A stretch of DNA of 64,000 bases from Schizochytrium sp. TIO01 (lineage: Eukaryota; Sar; Bigyra; Thraustochytrida; Thraustochytriidae), in the NCBI GenBank assembly GCA_004764695.1, contig SMSO01000025.1, positions 667,102-731,101 of the forward strand. The letters are read 5' to 3'. The translations under genes and the position numbers were made by a program. The notes below the pieces were generated by a model, which saw nothing but the letters and a program-made list of their open reading frames with translations, searched no databases and had not been told where the DNA came from. Shown piece by piece: positions 25,601-36,300 of this stretch; positions within the stretch are counted from its first letter, which is position 1, and every line of letters starts with the position of its first letter.

Positions 25601-26545
25601 CTCTAAGCTGTTCCCTACAGCGTCATGTTCGCCTTCATCCTCATCCTCATCGAAGCTATCCTCGTAGTCTTCATCCTCATCCTCATCCTCACCATCCTCA
25701 AAATCTATGGCATAAGGTTCGAGGTCAAACTGATCCACAAGTAGACGTTCCATACCGAGTTTAGAAAGATCAGAGTGCAATTCCTCCTCACCTTGAAGTT
25801 GATAAAGCTCAAGGAAACTGGAGAATGGCAAATGCCCATGCTTATCCAGCGAAAGACCTACACGAGCAAAGTTCTCGTGCATCGAGCTAGCATCGGGAAG
25901 AACTTCGTCAGACCCGATCGCATTTTGGAATGCATTAACCTCCGAAAAAGAGAGACCGCCATCATGGTCTGTATCAAATCTCCAAAAGACGAGACGCAGT
26001 TTGTACACGCCCAGCGCAGAAAGTCCTTTTGTGCGAACGTCAACAAGACCTTGGCCAGGTTCAATGAGGCTCCAATTAGCAGGCCCAGCATCTGCTAGGG
26101 ATCCTGTTGAGAAGTCAAAAACCGAGGCCCAATTACCCTCTCCATGAATCTCAAGCCCAGCTTGTGTGTGGAGGTTGGGCAACATTGGATGTGATGCATT
26201 ATAAGCTCCAAAATAAAGTGCTGAGCTTTTCTCAACAATGGGGTCGGTTTGGACCATAAGGAAGAACGTGCAGTCATGGGATTCTAATACGCGGAATTGC
26301 TTGAGTGCCATTGTAAAGATGCTGCCTCGGCAGTGCTTGAGAATACAACTCCCTGCATTTGCAGCTAGAAAAAGGCGACAGTTGACGAGGCGCTCGCAAG
26401 ATACCTGGCCCACAACATCGAGCACGACCACCTCGCAGTTAGCCAGATCCGAAAGCGTTAAAGCACGACCCGAGGTTTCTCCAGGGCCTAGCACGATGGT
26501 TTTGCCCTTTTGGCCGGCCAGCACGAGGTCCGGAGTCTCGGCCAT
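22685..26545 (-). CDS. RP2/TBCC-domain and EF-hand protein, 1286 residues
   Basis: Residues 1-170 form a TBCC/CARP-type beta-helix domain closest to retinitis pigmentosa protein 2 (RP2), the Arl3 GTPase-activating protein of cilia. Shared signatures are QFRVLES, DPIVEKSSALYFGAYN, a DFS segment and NWSLIEP. Arg85 in QFR corresponds to the arginine finger of RP2, so GAP activity is possible. A canonical EF-hand loop follows at residues 191-202 (DTDHDGGLSFSE), with a degenerate one about 35 residues later. A long Asp/Glu-rich low-complexity stretch comes next (about 285-310). The large remainder of mostly helical sequence has no family I recognise, and a Lys/Arg-rich coiled coil (KKWSRNKAKAKKREL) lies near the C-terminus. 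The gene is one exon and diverges from the coiled-coil gene at 27021. A role in ciliary or microtubule GTPase control is inference from the N-terminal domain only. Confidence 0.8.
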   Translation of the reverse strand: MAETPDLVLAGQKGKTIVLGPGETSGRALTLSDLANCEVVVLDVVGQVSCERLVNCRLFLAANAGSCILKHCRGSIFTMALKQFRVLESHDCTFFLMVQTDPIVEKSSALYFGAYNASHPMLPNLHTQAGLEIHGEGNWASVFDFSTGSLADAGPANWSLIEPGQGLVDVRTKGLSALGVYKLRLVFWRFDTDHDGGLSFSEVNAFQNAIGSDEVLPDASSMHENFARVGLSLDKHGHLPFSSFLELYQLQGEEELHSDLSKLGMERLLVDQFDLEPYAIDFEDGEDEDEDEDYEDSFDEDEDEGEHDAVGNSLEAFSALLAPKPGADVDFDLDLAFDGDADNNFPLTSSLHDAGMPQPPPPAPLSISRSVGLEETKLSRRHRHGAEKKGSPVATNRRRSDKRPSPISATKEAKVGRGSVRSGNGTVVRDRKENIRNKGPSDVQLEPLNDIDDEMRREMDDFDDDEWGEDWDVLSCATNLCVEAHHRGVNLQKWFANYDLEKRTSLPQSVFETAFSALLLGLCAGSSEVFVNDVQRVLDPHNLHELCAALEDHRDASFVRYMPLVLKSKARSPRRFGAMETGETSFLTQPVLAEVDGSVELHLRERFRQDSERPSSNAQPLFERVRDAVQSWKWSVGGRIPTMLHSVASVSSQRDCISERNLRNAFRASLQVDFSSTQLHEFSEMLRTTIELDVEAHARALQEHALQTSVGAESDPQVTVAALLRWLSSLRLSRAIDREAWLHSKRAGARQTTQEHMDHLMAALGGDLRAMSDLRKSPDLLQRLISQEQILPLDAIPGEAKGRAQDWLESSEGRAAIRKRALHMKIQDAEAELLEEALERETKALKEQVEPRVDLFLEFCKASESGLASGSFQDWIVRREESRKKKRRALSKWELTKRLSQPLTIGGTDYVMVASALFDKIRGLVGRTYDHLKDDTRGYAVCRSSRYAGLDADKTIAAFIKRKTDASVAEAGRKGVEELVKASTAISAGEFLITYAEFRESFESLLNSLSADPRTRDEALDLLSPVVSAHDRVEEFILTTRGKEELKEAKDKSAYRTNLRRKYEEEILLASGFRPRDEATEVLAQTQDDRRARAEANFKKWSRNKAKAKKRELKAAKAAAQEEEAVERERKAQSKRAYKQWKLAASKGKYPSYAVSSPHRKPSSSTKGTSVKKQAWNKPSEVSPSSNRRREPLSVTTSHVPSPSVGKRVGRSPSRTPREENGSRTKFKPRPRVQLEERPPWDYGEDEHPSMSAFAKERGAAFVPTAPSLIPGSRFAQMSMLHVQEE

Positions 26546-27020
26546 CGAGCTGAGCTTGCCCAGGACTTTGCCGCGACCTTCGCTGCCTTAGCTTTGGTCT
26601 GCCCTGATCGGCTTTGGATTGATTTGATTCCCATTCACAATCTCGCCTACGGGTAAGAAAAAAAGACAAGAAATTAGATACCAGTAGATACTATAGGTCC
26701 CGCGGAGAGACTAACAGCTTTCCTGTACAATAAACGGCTGTCTGTATCTATAACCCATTTGAACTCTCTATTCTCTACTGTAGCCTGTGTTGCGTTACTA
26801 TCAAGAACCTACTTTTATAGTAGCTTATGCACCAAGAAAAACCGCCGCTCAAGGGCCTACTTGTATCACTAGTACCTATCTCAAGTAGGTGCTACTAGGT
26901 AGTTAGTTATTCGACGGGAAGGGACCCAAGCAATCAGACCAATGCAATTTGGGCTCACAGCACACTGCTGGGGCAGAATTGGTTTGGTAGAAATATTGGC
27001 CCGTAAACACTTGGGGGAGC
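26546..27020. promoter_or_regulatory. Probable bidirectional promoter, 475 bp
   Basis: The start codons of the RP2-like gene (minus) and the coiled-coil gene (plus) face away from each other across this gap, so both promoters must lie here. It contains several copies of a GTAGGT/ACCTAC word (for example 26884-26905) that recurs in other upstream regions of the window. Confidence 0.5.
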
Positions 27021-28457
27021 ATGGACATCGCCAAAGCAGCAGCAAAGACACCTCCCGGAGCACCTGCAGAGAAGGCACTGTTGCTTGAGGATGGAGAGCT
27101 GCAGAACCTTGTAGATGAGTACACGCGAAAGATCAAGGTCCTGCGAGACGCAAACCAGGACCTCGAGGCTAAGCTGCAGAGCAAAAGAAGTACTCTTGGG
27201 GAACTTCAAAATGCGTGGACTCAGGTGGATCCTGGACAGGCAACACGTATTAATTTAAAGCATTTTGTGGACCTGGTAGCCGAACTGAAGGACCTACGGA
27301 CCAGGGACGAGCGTCTTACAGCAAAAGAAAATGAGGTTGCAAACAAAGCAGACCTGAGAGATGAAGCAGATGCAGCCGAGCGTCGTGTGATCCTCTTACA
27401 AGAGAGAGTTAACAACAATGATGTGAAGATAAGCTCTCTTCAGTCTGCATGGGTTCACCAGCAGAAAAAGAAATCACTTGAAAAGTCGCGGGCAAAAACG
27501 AAGCAAGAAGAAAAACAGCGTGAACGCCTCGACTATGAAAAGGCAAAGCTTCGTCGCAGCATACAAAAGCTCAGGGACGAAATTTCCAAGCAAAAAAAAG
27601 CTAATCCAGTTCACCGGCATCGCGACCTTCATCTCAGGAAAAAAAACATCTCTGCGTCAAAGGAGGCGGAGGCCAAAATCTATGATGCTTTACTAGCACC
27701 GTTTGCAAATATTGACCTTACTTCTTGCGCTGGAGCAAGTAAGAAAGAAGTACGACAACGCAAAACTGAAGACACATCTATGGAAAGGCGTGCCTCAGCT
27801 CTTTGTCCAGCGAAATCTTCCTCGCAAACCACTAAAAAAACTACTAAAAGTCAGTCTCACAGATCAGATGCGTTGGAGAGAAATGAGCAGCTGGATGACT
27901 TTGAACTTGCTGACAACTCTGGAGAGTATTACAATGATGATGACGACTCCGATAAAGGTTGTGCCTTGTCTATTACCGACCACAACGAAGAAGCTACTGC
28001 TGATAAAAAAGCTACTTCCAACACTGTGCGAAGACACAAAACGGAGCAACACGAGAAAGAAGAGGCAGAAGAAATTTCTAGACTACCTCGCCGCCGTATG
28101 CGCTACCAACAACGAGCAAAACCTAATCACGACAACGCTCGCCAACCTCGACACATCCTTGAAGACCCACTAGTAGGACATGATACTACAATTATTTCAG
28201 ACGCAAATGATGACGATCGTGAGGCAGTTCCCAGCAGTTCAAGCTTTCTCGTCTCACCATGTTATAATAATACCAAATATGATTGTGGTGAAGTAGACGA
28301 AACTATGAGCGCACACCTGCAAAAGGGAACCAAGGAAGATCAGGATCGCACTACAACATCACCGATCCCACCTACACCCATGCCAGATAAGCCTCGTCGA
28401 CGTCAAGGCGGTCGGCCTCGGCGTATGCTAATGGATCCTTTGTCCTGTTCGACTTAA
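27021..28457 (+). CDS. Coiled-coil protein of unknown function, 478 residues
   Basis: I do not recognise the family. The N-terminal half (residues about 20-200) is charged and heptad-like, with Leu at coiled-coil spacing (LVDEYTRKIKVLRDANQDLE; KAKLRRSIQKLRDEISKQKK). The C-terminal half is hydrophilic and low in complexity, with an acidic cluster (EYYNDDDDSDKG) and many Lys/Arg and Ser/Thr residues. A short motif occurs twice: PRHILEDPL at about residue 376 and PRRMLMDPL at the extreme C-terminus, the latter preceded by a basic GGRPRR segment resembling an AT-hook. The ATG at 27021 is the first Met of an uninterrupted frame. Divergence from the RP2-like gene over 475 bp suggests possible co-regulation, so a cytoskeletal or ciliary link can be suspected but not shown. 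Confidence 0.75.
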   Translation: MDIAKAAAKTPPGAPAEKALLLEDGELQNLVDEYTRKIKVLRDANQDLEAKLQSKRSTLGELQNAWTQVDPGQATRINLKHFVDLVAELKDLRTRDERLTAKENEVANKADLRDEADAAERRVILLQERVNNNDVKISSLQSAWVHQQKKKSLEKSRAKTKQEEKQRERLDYEKAKLRRSIQKLRDEISKQKKANPVHRHRDLHLRKKNISASKEAEAKIYDALLAPFANIDLTSCAGASKKEVRQRKTEDTSMERRASALCPAKSSSQTTKKTTKSQSHRSDALERNEQLDDFELADNSGEYYNDDDDSDKGCALSITDHNEEATADKKATSNTVRRHKTEQHEKEEAEEISRLPRRRMRYQQRAKPNHDNARQPRHILEDPLVGHDTTIISDANDDDREAVPSSSSFLVSPCYNNTKYDCGEVDETMSAHLQKGTKEDQDRTTTSPIPPTPMPDKPRRRQGGRPRRMLMDPLSCST

Positions 28458-30320
28458 GAAGACTTGAAGTGGGTCTTGAGCGAAAAGTGAAAGGGAGAAT
28501 GGATCAACCTGAAGACCAATCTGAAGGCGAGAAAATTCAGATCTTCAAGTTGCTCAACAATTGTATGAATAATAAACTTTACAAGGATTTTCAATAATTG
28601 TTACTCTAGCTAGAGATTCAGGCTGGCACCGTAGAAGATGCCCAGATCTGCTTAATCAGAGAACTATCATGTTATGATAGATCAAATTTGCGCCAACCAA
28701 GGCATTCAACAATCCGATATTTGTCAACCTGAGGTTCTACTAGTAGTAGTTTGTGAGAGTGTGGAACGCACTTTCCAATACTTAGTGTTACGAGTCTTTA
28801 GGAAGTCCAGGTGTGAGCAGACAACTGGGACGAGGCAGCTTCGTCAAGCCCACTTCCGCATTGATTCGTCCACCACTCGCGATAGAGCTCTGAGGCAGTT
28901 CTGCGCGGCCCCTGACTTCAGCAGTGGCCATCCATGTCGCCTGAATTCCTGGGCCTTCAAGTTTCCACTGCGCATCTCATTATCCTGCTCTAAAAATCGC
29001 AATATGTGGGGAGTAGTCAGTAAATAAGGAAGGAAGAAAAGGACTAAAAAAGGGAAGAAGGTGCTGGGAAAGGGGAAGAGCCTTAAGAAAAGGCAACTAG
29101 GGACCTCTAAAGTATTACTTCACCAGCTCGTAGGACACGAAAAGAAAGAATAAGAACTCTGAAAAGAAGAAACAAAATCAGGAACGCGACTGAGTCGCGG
29201 GCTGTCAACAGAGTGCCAGTAGATATCTGCGCAGATTTATCAGCATCAGAGAAGAGGGTAGTACGAACGAAAAAAGTAAGAGAGAAAGCGAGCAAGAGAT
29301 CGAGCGAGCCGTTCTTCCTTATTCCCTTGCTTCCGTAGCGTCCACAGCCGAGCAGAAACAATCGCAAGCAGGCACGCTCCTCTGCTCCCACCTGTCATCG
29401 GCCTTGAAATAACAACTAAGTGACGAGCCCAGGTCGCACTAGTAGGTACTCAGATCTATCTCGCCTAGATTTCGATTCCGCCTCTGCTGAAGACTTCTGG
29501 CAGCTGCTTCTGCTCTTGCGCTGATATTTCGACCGTGAGCCAGGTAGTTTATACCATGGTAGTGAGCGTTCAGAAGAGTGTTTCCCCTTTTAGAGCAGCG
29601 AGGATCAGCAGCCTCGCTGACACCTCCAGCAACAGTAGCAGCGAACCGCCTCAGAAGTCCGCGCTCAGGTTTGGAGCCCTGCGTTCAGGTTGAAGCTTCG
29701 AGCCAAATTCGAGATCTCGAATTCGAACTTTACCCAGTCAGTTTTTTGAAAAACTCCTAATCGATTGGATCGGTGAGTTTTCAAATTTAAGGTGTGTTGT
29801 TTAATCATTCAACCTGAAATTCGATTCGGATGTTGAGTTTTGAACTTCGAATTTGAATCTCTTTAGATTCGAGTTTGAACGAAAGGTTTGATTGAGTTTG
29901 AATTCGGATTTGGATCTCGAAGCCGCTGGTTTTTCGAGTTGACTTTAAAATCGATCTTCTTCTCGCCCTGAATAATCGATTTACTATTGACGGAAGGAGC
30001 AGCAGCAGAAACTTACAGAAATATTAAGCAGAGAATAGCGAAGATTATGATGATGATGATGATGATGATGATGGAGGATAATTTGAGTGACTCGTTTCAA
30101 CGAGAATGAGGAAAGATTAGACGATCAGGGATACAATCAATGCCGTTTCTGCGAGCTTCTTGAGCGCTTGCAAAGAGATCTGCTGCAGCAGCATCTGGCA
30201 CGGGGGCAGGCCTCGCGCGCCTGGATCGACTGGACGGTCCTGGCGTCCGTGGCACAGACGTCCCGCCGCGAGCTTAGGTGCTAGGTAGCGGGTCTGGCAG
30301 AGGAAGAGGACACCGGCGCC
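28458..30320. other. Intergenic region upstream of the BEACH gene
   Basis: 1.86 kb without an intact gene. It includes a TTCGA/TCGAA-rich segment at 29690-29955, a (GAT)n tract at 30049-30073, and an open frame at 30087-30284 that lies in the same frame as the BEACH gene but lacks an ATG and ends in TAG 36 bp before the BEACH start. Confidence 0.6.
30049..30073. repeat. (GAT)n trinucleotide repeat
   Basis: About eight GAT units ending in ATGGAGGAT, about 250 bp before the BEACH start codon. Confidence 0.85.
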
Positions 30321-33300
30321 ATGGAGATGCACAAGGACGGGCCCTTGAAGGTCCCTGAGGACGCAACTCAGGAACGAAACGCCGCTCAGAGCAGTCCTAC
30401 AAGCCCCGCAGATGATGGTACCCAAGTTCTCCTCGTAGACCTCGTGCAGGAGGCTCAGGATCGCGAGAGTGCGTGGAATTCAAAGTGGAGCTTGGATAAT
30501 TCCGCACTCGAAGATGGAATTTCAAAATCAAAGGTGACGCCCAAGGGCCTTGTGGAGCTCGTGCAATGGATCCTGCGGGAGCGTAGGACTCCCGTGCGCT
30601 GCGCAGCACTCTCAGGCCTTCAGCAAATTCTCAAGAGCAGCAGCCGCGGGCAATTTAGTTCTGGAGAATCGAGCTTTGTCTTCCCAGATGCGTACCTGAG
30701 CTGCTCAATGGACTCTGCTGATGGCCTTTCGGTGCCGCCGCTCAAGCTTGGGTCCCTCCGCGGGTATACGTTCTCCACGTGGATCTGGCTTGAGGAGGCC
30801 TCGGAAGCCGAAGACAAGCATCATCAGCGCGTCTTGTATCGCTTCCTCACCACTCATGGCTTCGGCTCCTGGGCCATGATCGACCTGGAGGCCTCTGAGA
30901 TTGAGGTCCGCACAAGACCTCAGGGCGAGCTTTCATGGCAAAGGGCTCGCTTCAAGATGCCGCCGGCGGTGCTTCAGCCACGACAGTGGATCCATCTCAC
31001 GGTCGCGCACTCCCAACCATACTTAGCTAGCCCGATCCTTAGCCTGTTCGTAGACGGAATTTTGCGCAGTGAGCGCCAACTAGCGTACCCAAAACTCGAC
31101 GACCACGCTACGGAGAATATCATTGGACAGGGACTTGGGGGGCGATTCGCACAGCCGATGCTTTTTGAGGGCGCTGTGAGTCAGCAGCAAGCGCTTGAGC
31201 TTTTTGCTGGGTACTCGCGAACACGTGTGGCACTGCCGTCGTTCTTGACGGTAAAACAGGGAGGTCGCAAGAACGGCAAGGGGAATGCACAAGACCCTGG
31301 AAATACTCCATCAAGCAATGAAGCCCAACTGAGGAAACACTTCTCTCTAGCAAAGGCTGGACATCTGACGCCAGAAGGCATCAGCGAGCTTAGAACGAAT
31401 CTACGGACGATGGTCAAGCTTGGGCCACGTAATCTTGGGGACAGCAGTAGTAACCTAATGAAGCAAACAAATGAGTCATCGAATATTAGTTCGCAACACT
31501 GGCGGTCTAGCGGGAACGAAACTGCCGAGGACTCTAGCATGCGCCATGAGTTTCAACAACGCCTCAAACTTGACAAGAATCACACATATGAGGACCTGCC
31601 GGTTGTCTTTTACTACGACGCACGAACTTGCATCGGCGGCGACCTGGAGGAGGTTCAATCGTCCAAAAATCATTGGAGGGCAATTCGCGCCGGTGGCGTA
31701 CTTGAAACCATTCGTGTAAGCGGAAAACGCACACACGCCGCGGATGGGTTAACATTTATTGAACCGCAAAGTCTCAACTATAGTAAAAACCTGGATGGTG
31801 TCTCCTTCGGGATGCCAAATCGAGGCATGCAGGTTTATGCACGGTGCGTTGGAAAAACTACAGTGGTCTTTGATCTTGATACACATTGTTCATTGGAGTG
31901 CTTAGGCGGTGTCTTCATGCTGCTTGTTGCTCTAGTAAGCCTTGTTCCACCAGATGCAAAAATCCAAACCCAGTTTGTGGAGATGGATGGCACGGCGCCA
32001 CCCAAAACGGGTGATCATGTTGTTTTATTAAAACTCGTGCAAGTTCTTGATGAGGCCCTTTATGCTCGCGAGTTTTATCGTCAGGATTTCTCTCATTTCA
32101 AAGGGTTTTCTCTTCTTGGCTGGGTCTTACGCCAAGTCCCTCGTGCCTGGATTACTGAGGACCTTGCTCAAGCTCTCTGGGACTTTATCTTGCGTATTGG
32201 ATCTGTTGACATCAGTCTTCGTCTAGAGGGCCTCCTTTATGTATTATTCGACTATCAAGTCTGGGGTGCTGCACCCGAGAACGTGCAACAGTTTTGGGTC
32301 AAACGTATGCTTCAGTATGCTGAGCGATTCCCTGCCGAAGCCAGGGTTGCTATAGGTGTGCAGACGATTTTAGATTTGCTTGCATTAGCAGAAGTTACGA
32401 GCCTCGAGGAAGATGATGACTATGATGAGGAAATCATCGCTGGAGACCAAGCCACAGACAATAAGCTTGAAGAACCCTCAGAACTACTTTTGCCAGGCTA
32501 CGGCGATGATGATTTGAATAGTCATGAATCAACCGACGTTGAACGGAATGAGCAAAATGATGTGGAAAACAAAGAGGACTCCCCCTCGCCTCAAGCACAA
32601 GGCCCTCTGACGTGGGTCGCCCAAGCCTGTGTTGATGATCTCGTGAAGATTCTGCGTGTTCTTATCTCTGCACCTAGTGTGGATTCTGCCGATGTTAGTT
32701 CGCCTTCAGCTTCAGCAAAGACACTCACATCTCTATCAGGAGAAGATGATTGGGAAGGCACAGGCCTTGTTCACGAGCCCGGCCCAACACAGGTCGAGTT
32801 GAATGCGTTCTTCAATTTTGTTTCACGTTTTCCTCGCGCTTACGCAACGACATTACTTCTCGAACTTCTGGCCTACCTTCTCCTACCGCTGTTTGTCATA
32901 ACCCGTTCATGGTCTCGGTATGAAATTGCCATTGGACGTGCTGTGTACGAATCTGTTCAGGCTTGTGGTGGAGTTGACTTTGTTTTAGCACTAGGCTCCC
33001 GCGTCCAAGAAACTGTCTTTCCTGTTATTTCCACCACAAATCAGCAACAACGGGGCCAAAATCGATCATTAATGGGTCGCTTAACTAAGCGGCGACCTGA
33101 AAATCAAGCAACTATCAAACCAATTGATGACAATGAAGCAAAGCCTCCTCCTGCACCTCTTGATCGGCAAAATTCGATGACCTCTCAATCTGAGAGAACG
33201 TCTGTAAGCACTTTAGAGCAACCTGCGCCAGCCAAGAACGGTCTCCTGTGTTCAGAGCATGGGATTCCACCTCGGACCCGTGCTGCTATGCTATTATTAG

Positions 33301-36300
33301 CTGGTCGCATGATCCAGTTGGAAGAACAAATTGATCTTTCTGCGATGCTGCGTGAGCAAAGTTCTATGCGGGGTGGGGGAATGGGTAGTGAAATAGCTGA
33401 GGTAAATAAGCTTCGACGCCAAAAACAGTTTGGTATCGTGCTGCGTTCAATCATGCCCATACCTCATGTTGCCTCTTTTCATTTGGACGAAAGTGAAGTG
33501 TATAAGGTAAGCCGAGAAGCTCACGCAAATGTACTTGATGCTATTGTTGCTGTGATCATGGGTTCTGCTGTACAACGCGAAGGTGTTGACGACTTCGTTC
33601 CACATGACGACAGCATGAAACTTGCTGTTCCAGATGCTCTCCCCGTTCTCGGTGGGCTTCTTGCTGCTCTAAGCAAAGCTGACGAAGATACCAAAGCTAT
33701 CGCTGCTCGAGAAATTCTGTTGAAACTCAGTCTCATCCTTAAGGCAAGCTATGCTGCGCGAGAGCAGGTTACGTCTCTCCCTCGCTGGCAGACGTGGCTG
33801 ATCCCGGTGATGCTACTCGATGAGAAGAGCTTAAATCATGAAGACGACAATAGTGCCGACTATCTACTTGCAGAGGTATCCACAGACTTGTTATGCACAT
33901 TAATGGAGCATGAAACTCAAAGGCCTGATGACAGCAAAGCTGAAGCCAGTAAGCTCAACCGAGTTCAATATGGTTGGGGTGCCTGGCAGGGCCTTGCTGA
34001 CTGTGCAATGCGTATTTTAAAGGAGAAAGAACGTTGCATCATCAAGCCTGACTTAGAAGAGGCCAAAAAGAACGCAGATTCGCTTTCTCTGGTGCCAGAG
34101 TATAACTCGGTCGCAGAGATTCGAGCTACTCAAAAGACCTCTCGTGTCCTTCGTCAAACTTTAGAACGGGTTTGGGAGCGCCTTGTGGTACGCCTCCAAG
34201 CTGGCGGTCTCCACGAGGATGCGGTGCGGAATTTCACGTATACAATTGCAATGTCAGAAGAGGTTTTGCTGACCGGCCTTAACTTGCTTCGGCTGGCTCC
34301 ACTTAGCCCAGGTGGTGTTATTGCATCTTCTTCTGCTACTTCATTCACCTGCCAACGCCCTTCGCTGACTAATTCTTCTTCAAATAATAACTCTGCCCCT
34401 CCTCTTGTGTGTAGCGCACGATGCGTGATCGATGGACGTCATGATACAAAATGGGTTGATGTTGCCCGTGAAGAGGGAGTTGAGCCAGACCCTAATGAAC
34501 CCCGGGCTGCATCTCAATCTTGGATTCAGTACAAGTACCCAAGCTTTTCCTTTCAAGAAGCTAATGTGCGAATTGCTCGTAATCGTCACCGTGTTGTCTT
34601 TTACAGTGTTCGCTCGGCATTTGACATGGATGATCTGGACCCTTCAGGCTGGACTTTGTTCGGACGGAACATGACTTTGGCGGCTGGTGAACAAGGTGGC
34701 TGGACGGTCCTTGACCGCCGTAGTGAAGTTAGGTTTGCTAATCGTTACCAACAAATCAACTGTTGGATCCAAAACACAGGGTTTTTTGAAGAATACAGAA
34801 TCGTGTTTGATCCTCCTAAAAACCGTGGTAAACTAGTTCAACAAAGTGATGGCTCTAAAGTGTATGTCAAACTTCACATTGGTGAGGTAACACTCTACGA
34901 ATGTGATGTGGACGACTGGCATGCTGATTTTGGATCTAGCTCTCAGAAGAGCGAGACCGAAGTTATCGATGCTCATTTACAAGAACAACGTCTAGTAGCC
35001 AGCGCTGTCGAGGAGAACAATGGGGAACTCCTGCGATTTGTGCGTCTTGCTCTACAGACAATAAAGTTTATTCGCTCTGGTAGCACGCATGGAAGTTCAC
35101 CACGTATGAATCCGCGTCAGTATCACCAGTACTACGATTCTGAAGCCAAGGCACAAGTTCATGATATGCCAAAGCGTGCTATGATCCGGACACTCGGACA
35201 TTTCCTACGAAATTCTGTATTTCTTCCGATCGAGTTAGTCGAAGAAACAATTTCTCTTGCTCGCTCATTTCTTGCCGAGGATCTCGCTGCTGATTCTCAA
35301 GGTAACCGTACCCTCGTTCTTGTACTCATTCATTGCATCCATCACGGGTTGTGCCATTTGCAATCGGTACGGAACAGCTCAATTGAGGGAATTGGCTCTT
35401 CAGAAGATGCAAGCAACAAGATGGATGCCCTTTTTGCGATGCTTGCGTCATCTTTGACAGCGCAGTCTGGTCAACTTCTTGATGAAGGGCCAAGGTCTTC
35501 TCGAGTTGAATTTCCTGATGACATTGATAGCTTCTTGCGTTCTTGGAGTGAGGTTTGGGCCCCATCCGTTTACCGTGCTTTGCAACGGGAGCTTGCTGCT
35601 GAGGCCTTGCATCGACACACATCATTTAGGGTAGAACGTAGTTCTAGCACAGCAATGGCAAGACGGGCGAATCCAGTGGAGGTCGCGGCCTATGGCGCTG
35701 GCCGTGCTCAGCGGCCTGTTGGGCTTCCTCGTTCAACACGGAAAAAGTTACACATGATGGAAAAAGGTGAGGACGAACGGATATACACCAACCAGATTGC
35801 GCGTTCGACGCTGGGTACTGTTACGGAGCATTTATGGCGCAAGCTTGTCGAACGTTACGAAATATACCAAATTGTAGGTCATGGCCTGGACACATTGCCT
35901 CGCCATCGCCTCTTTCGCGCGAGCCCATTTATCGAACCAACTTTGCGTGTACGTACACGCCTATTGTACTACCCGGGAGGAAATCCGCATCACGGAGCAG
36001 CTTCTGGTGTGAAAGATCGCATGGAACGACAAAAGGCGAAGGAAGCGCAAAGTTTGCGCAACTCAGGAGCCTCTGATGCTGAGTATGTGGAAGTTGCGGA
36101 TCTCTTGGGTGTTGAGGATACTGATCCCTTTGATACTGTAGGCACAAGGGAAGACACAGGTGCTTTGGAAGACTTGACCCCAAACCAAGGTCAACACGGA
36201 CTTTTCAAATCTGCTTCTGGCGACTCCGGCGCGGAAGAGGCAAGTGCTTACAAGTCGTGGGAAAACTTTGGTGCACAACTATCGCAACATATCAATATCA

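Noticed and set aside
30087-30284. Separate small gene upstream of the BEACH gene
   Set aside because: It has no ATG. It is kept only as a possible N-terminal extension in the findings.
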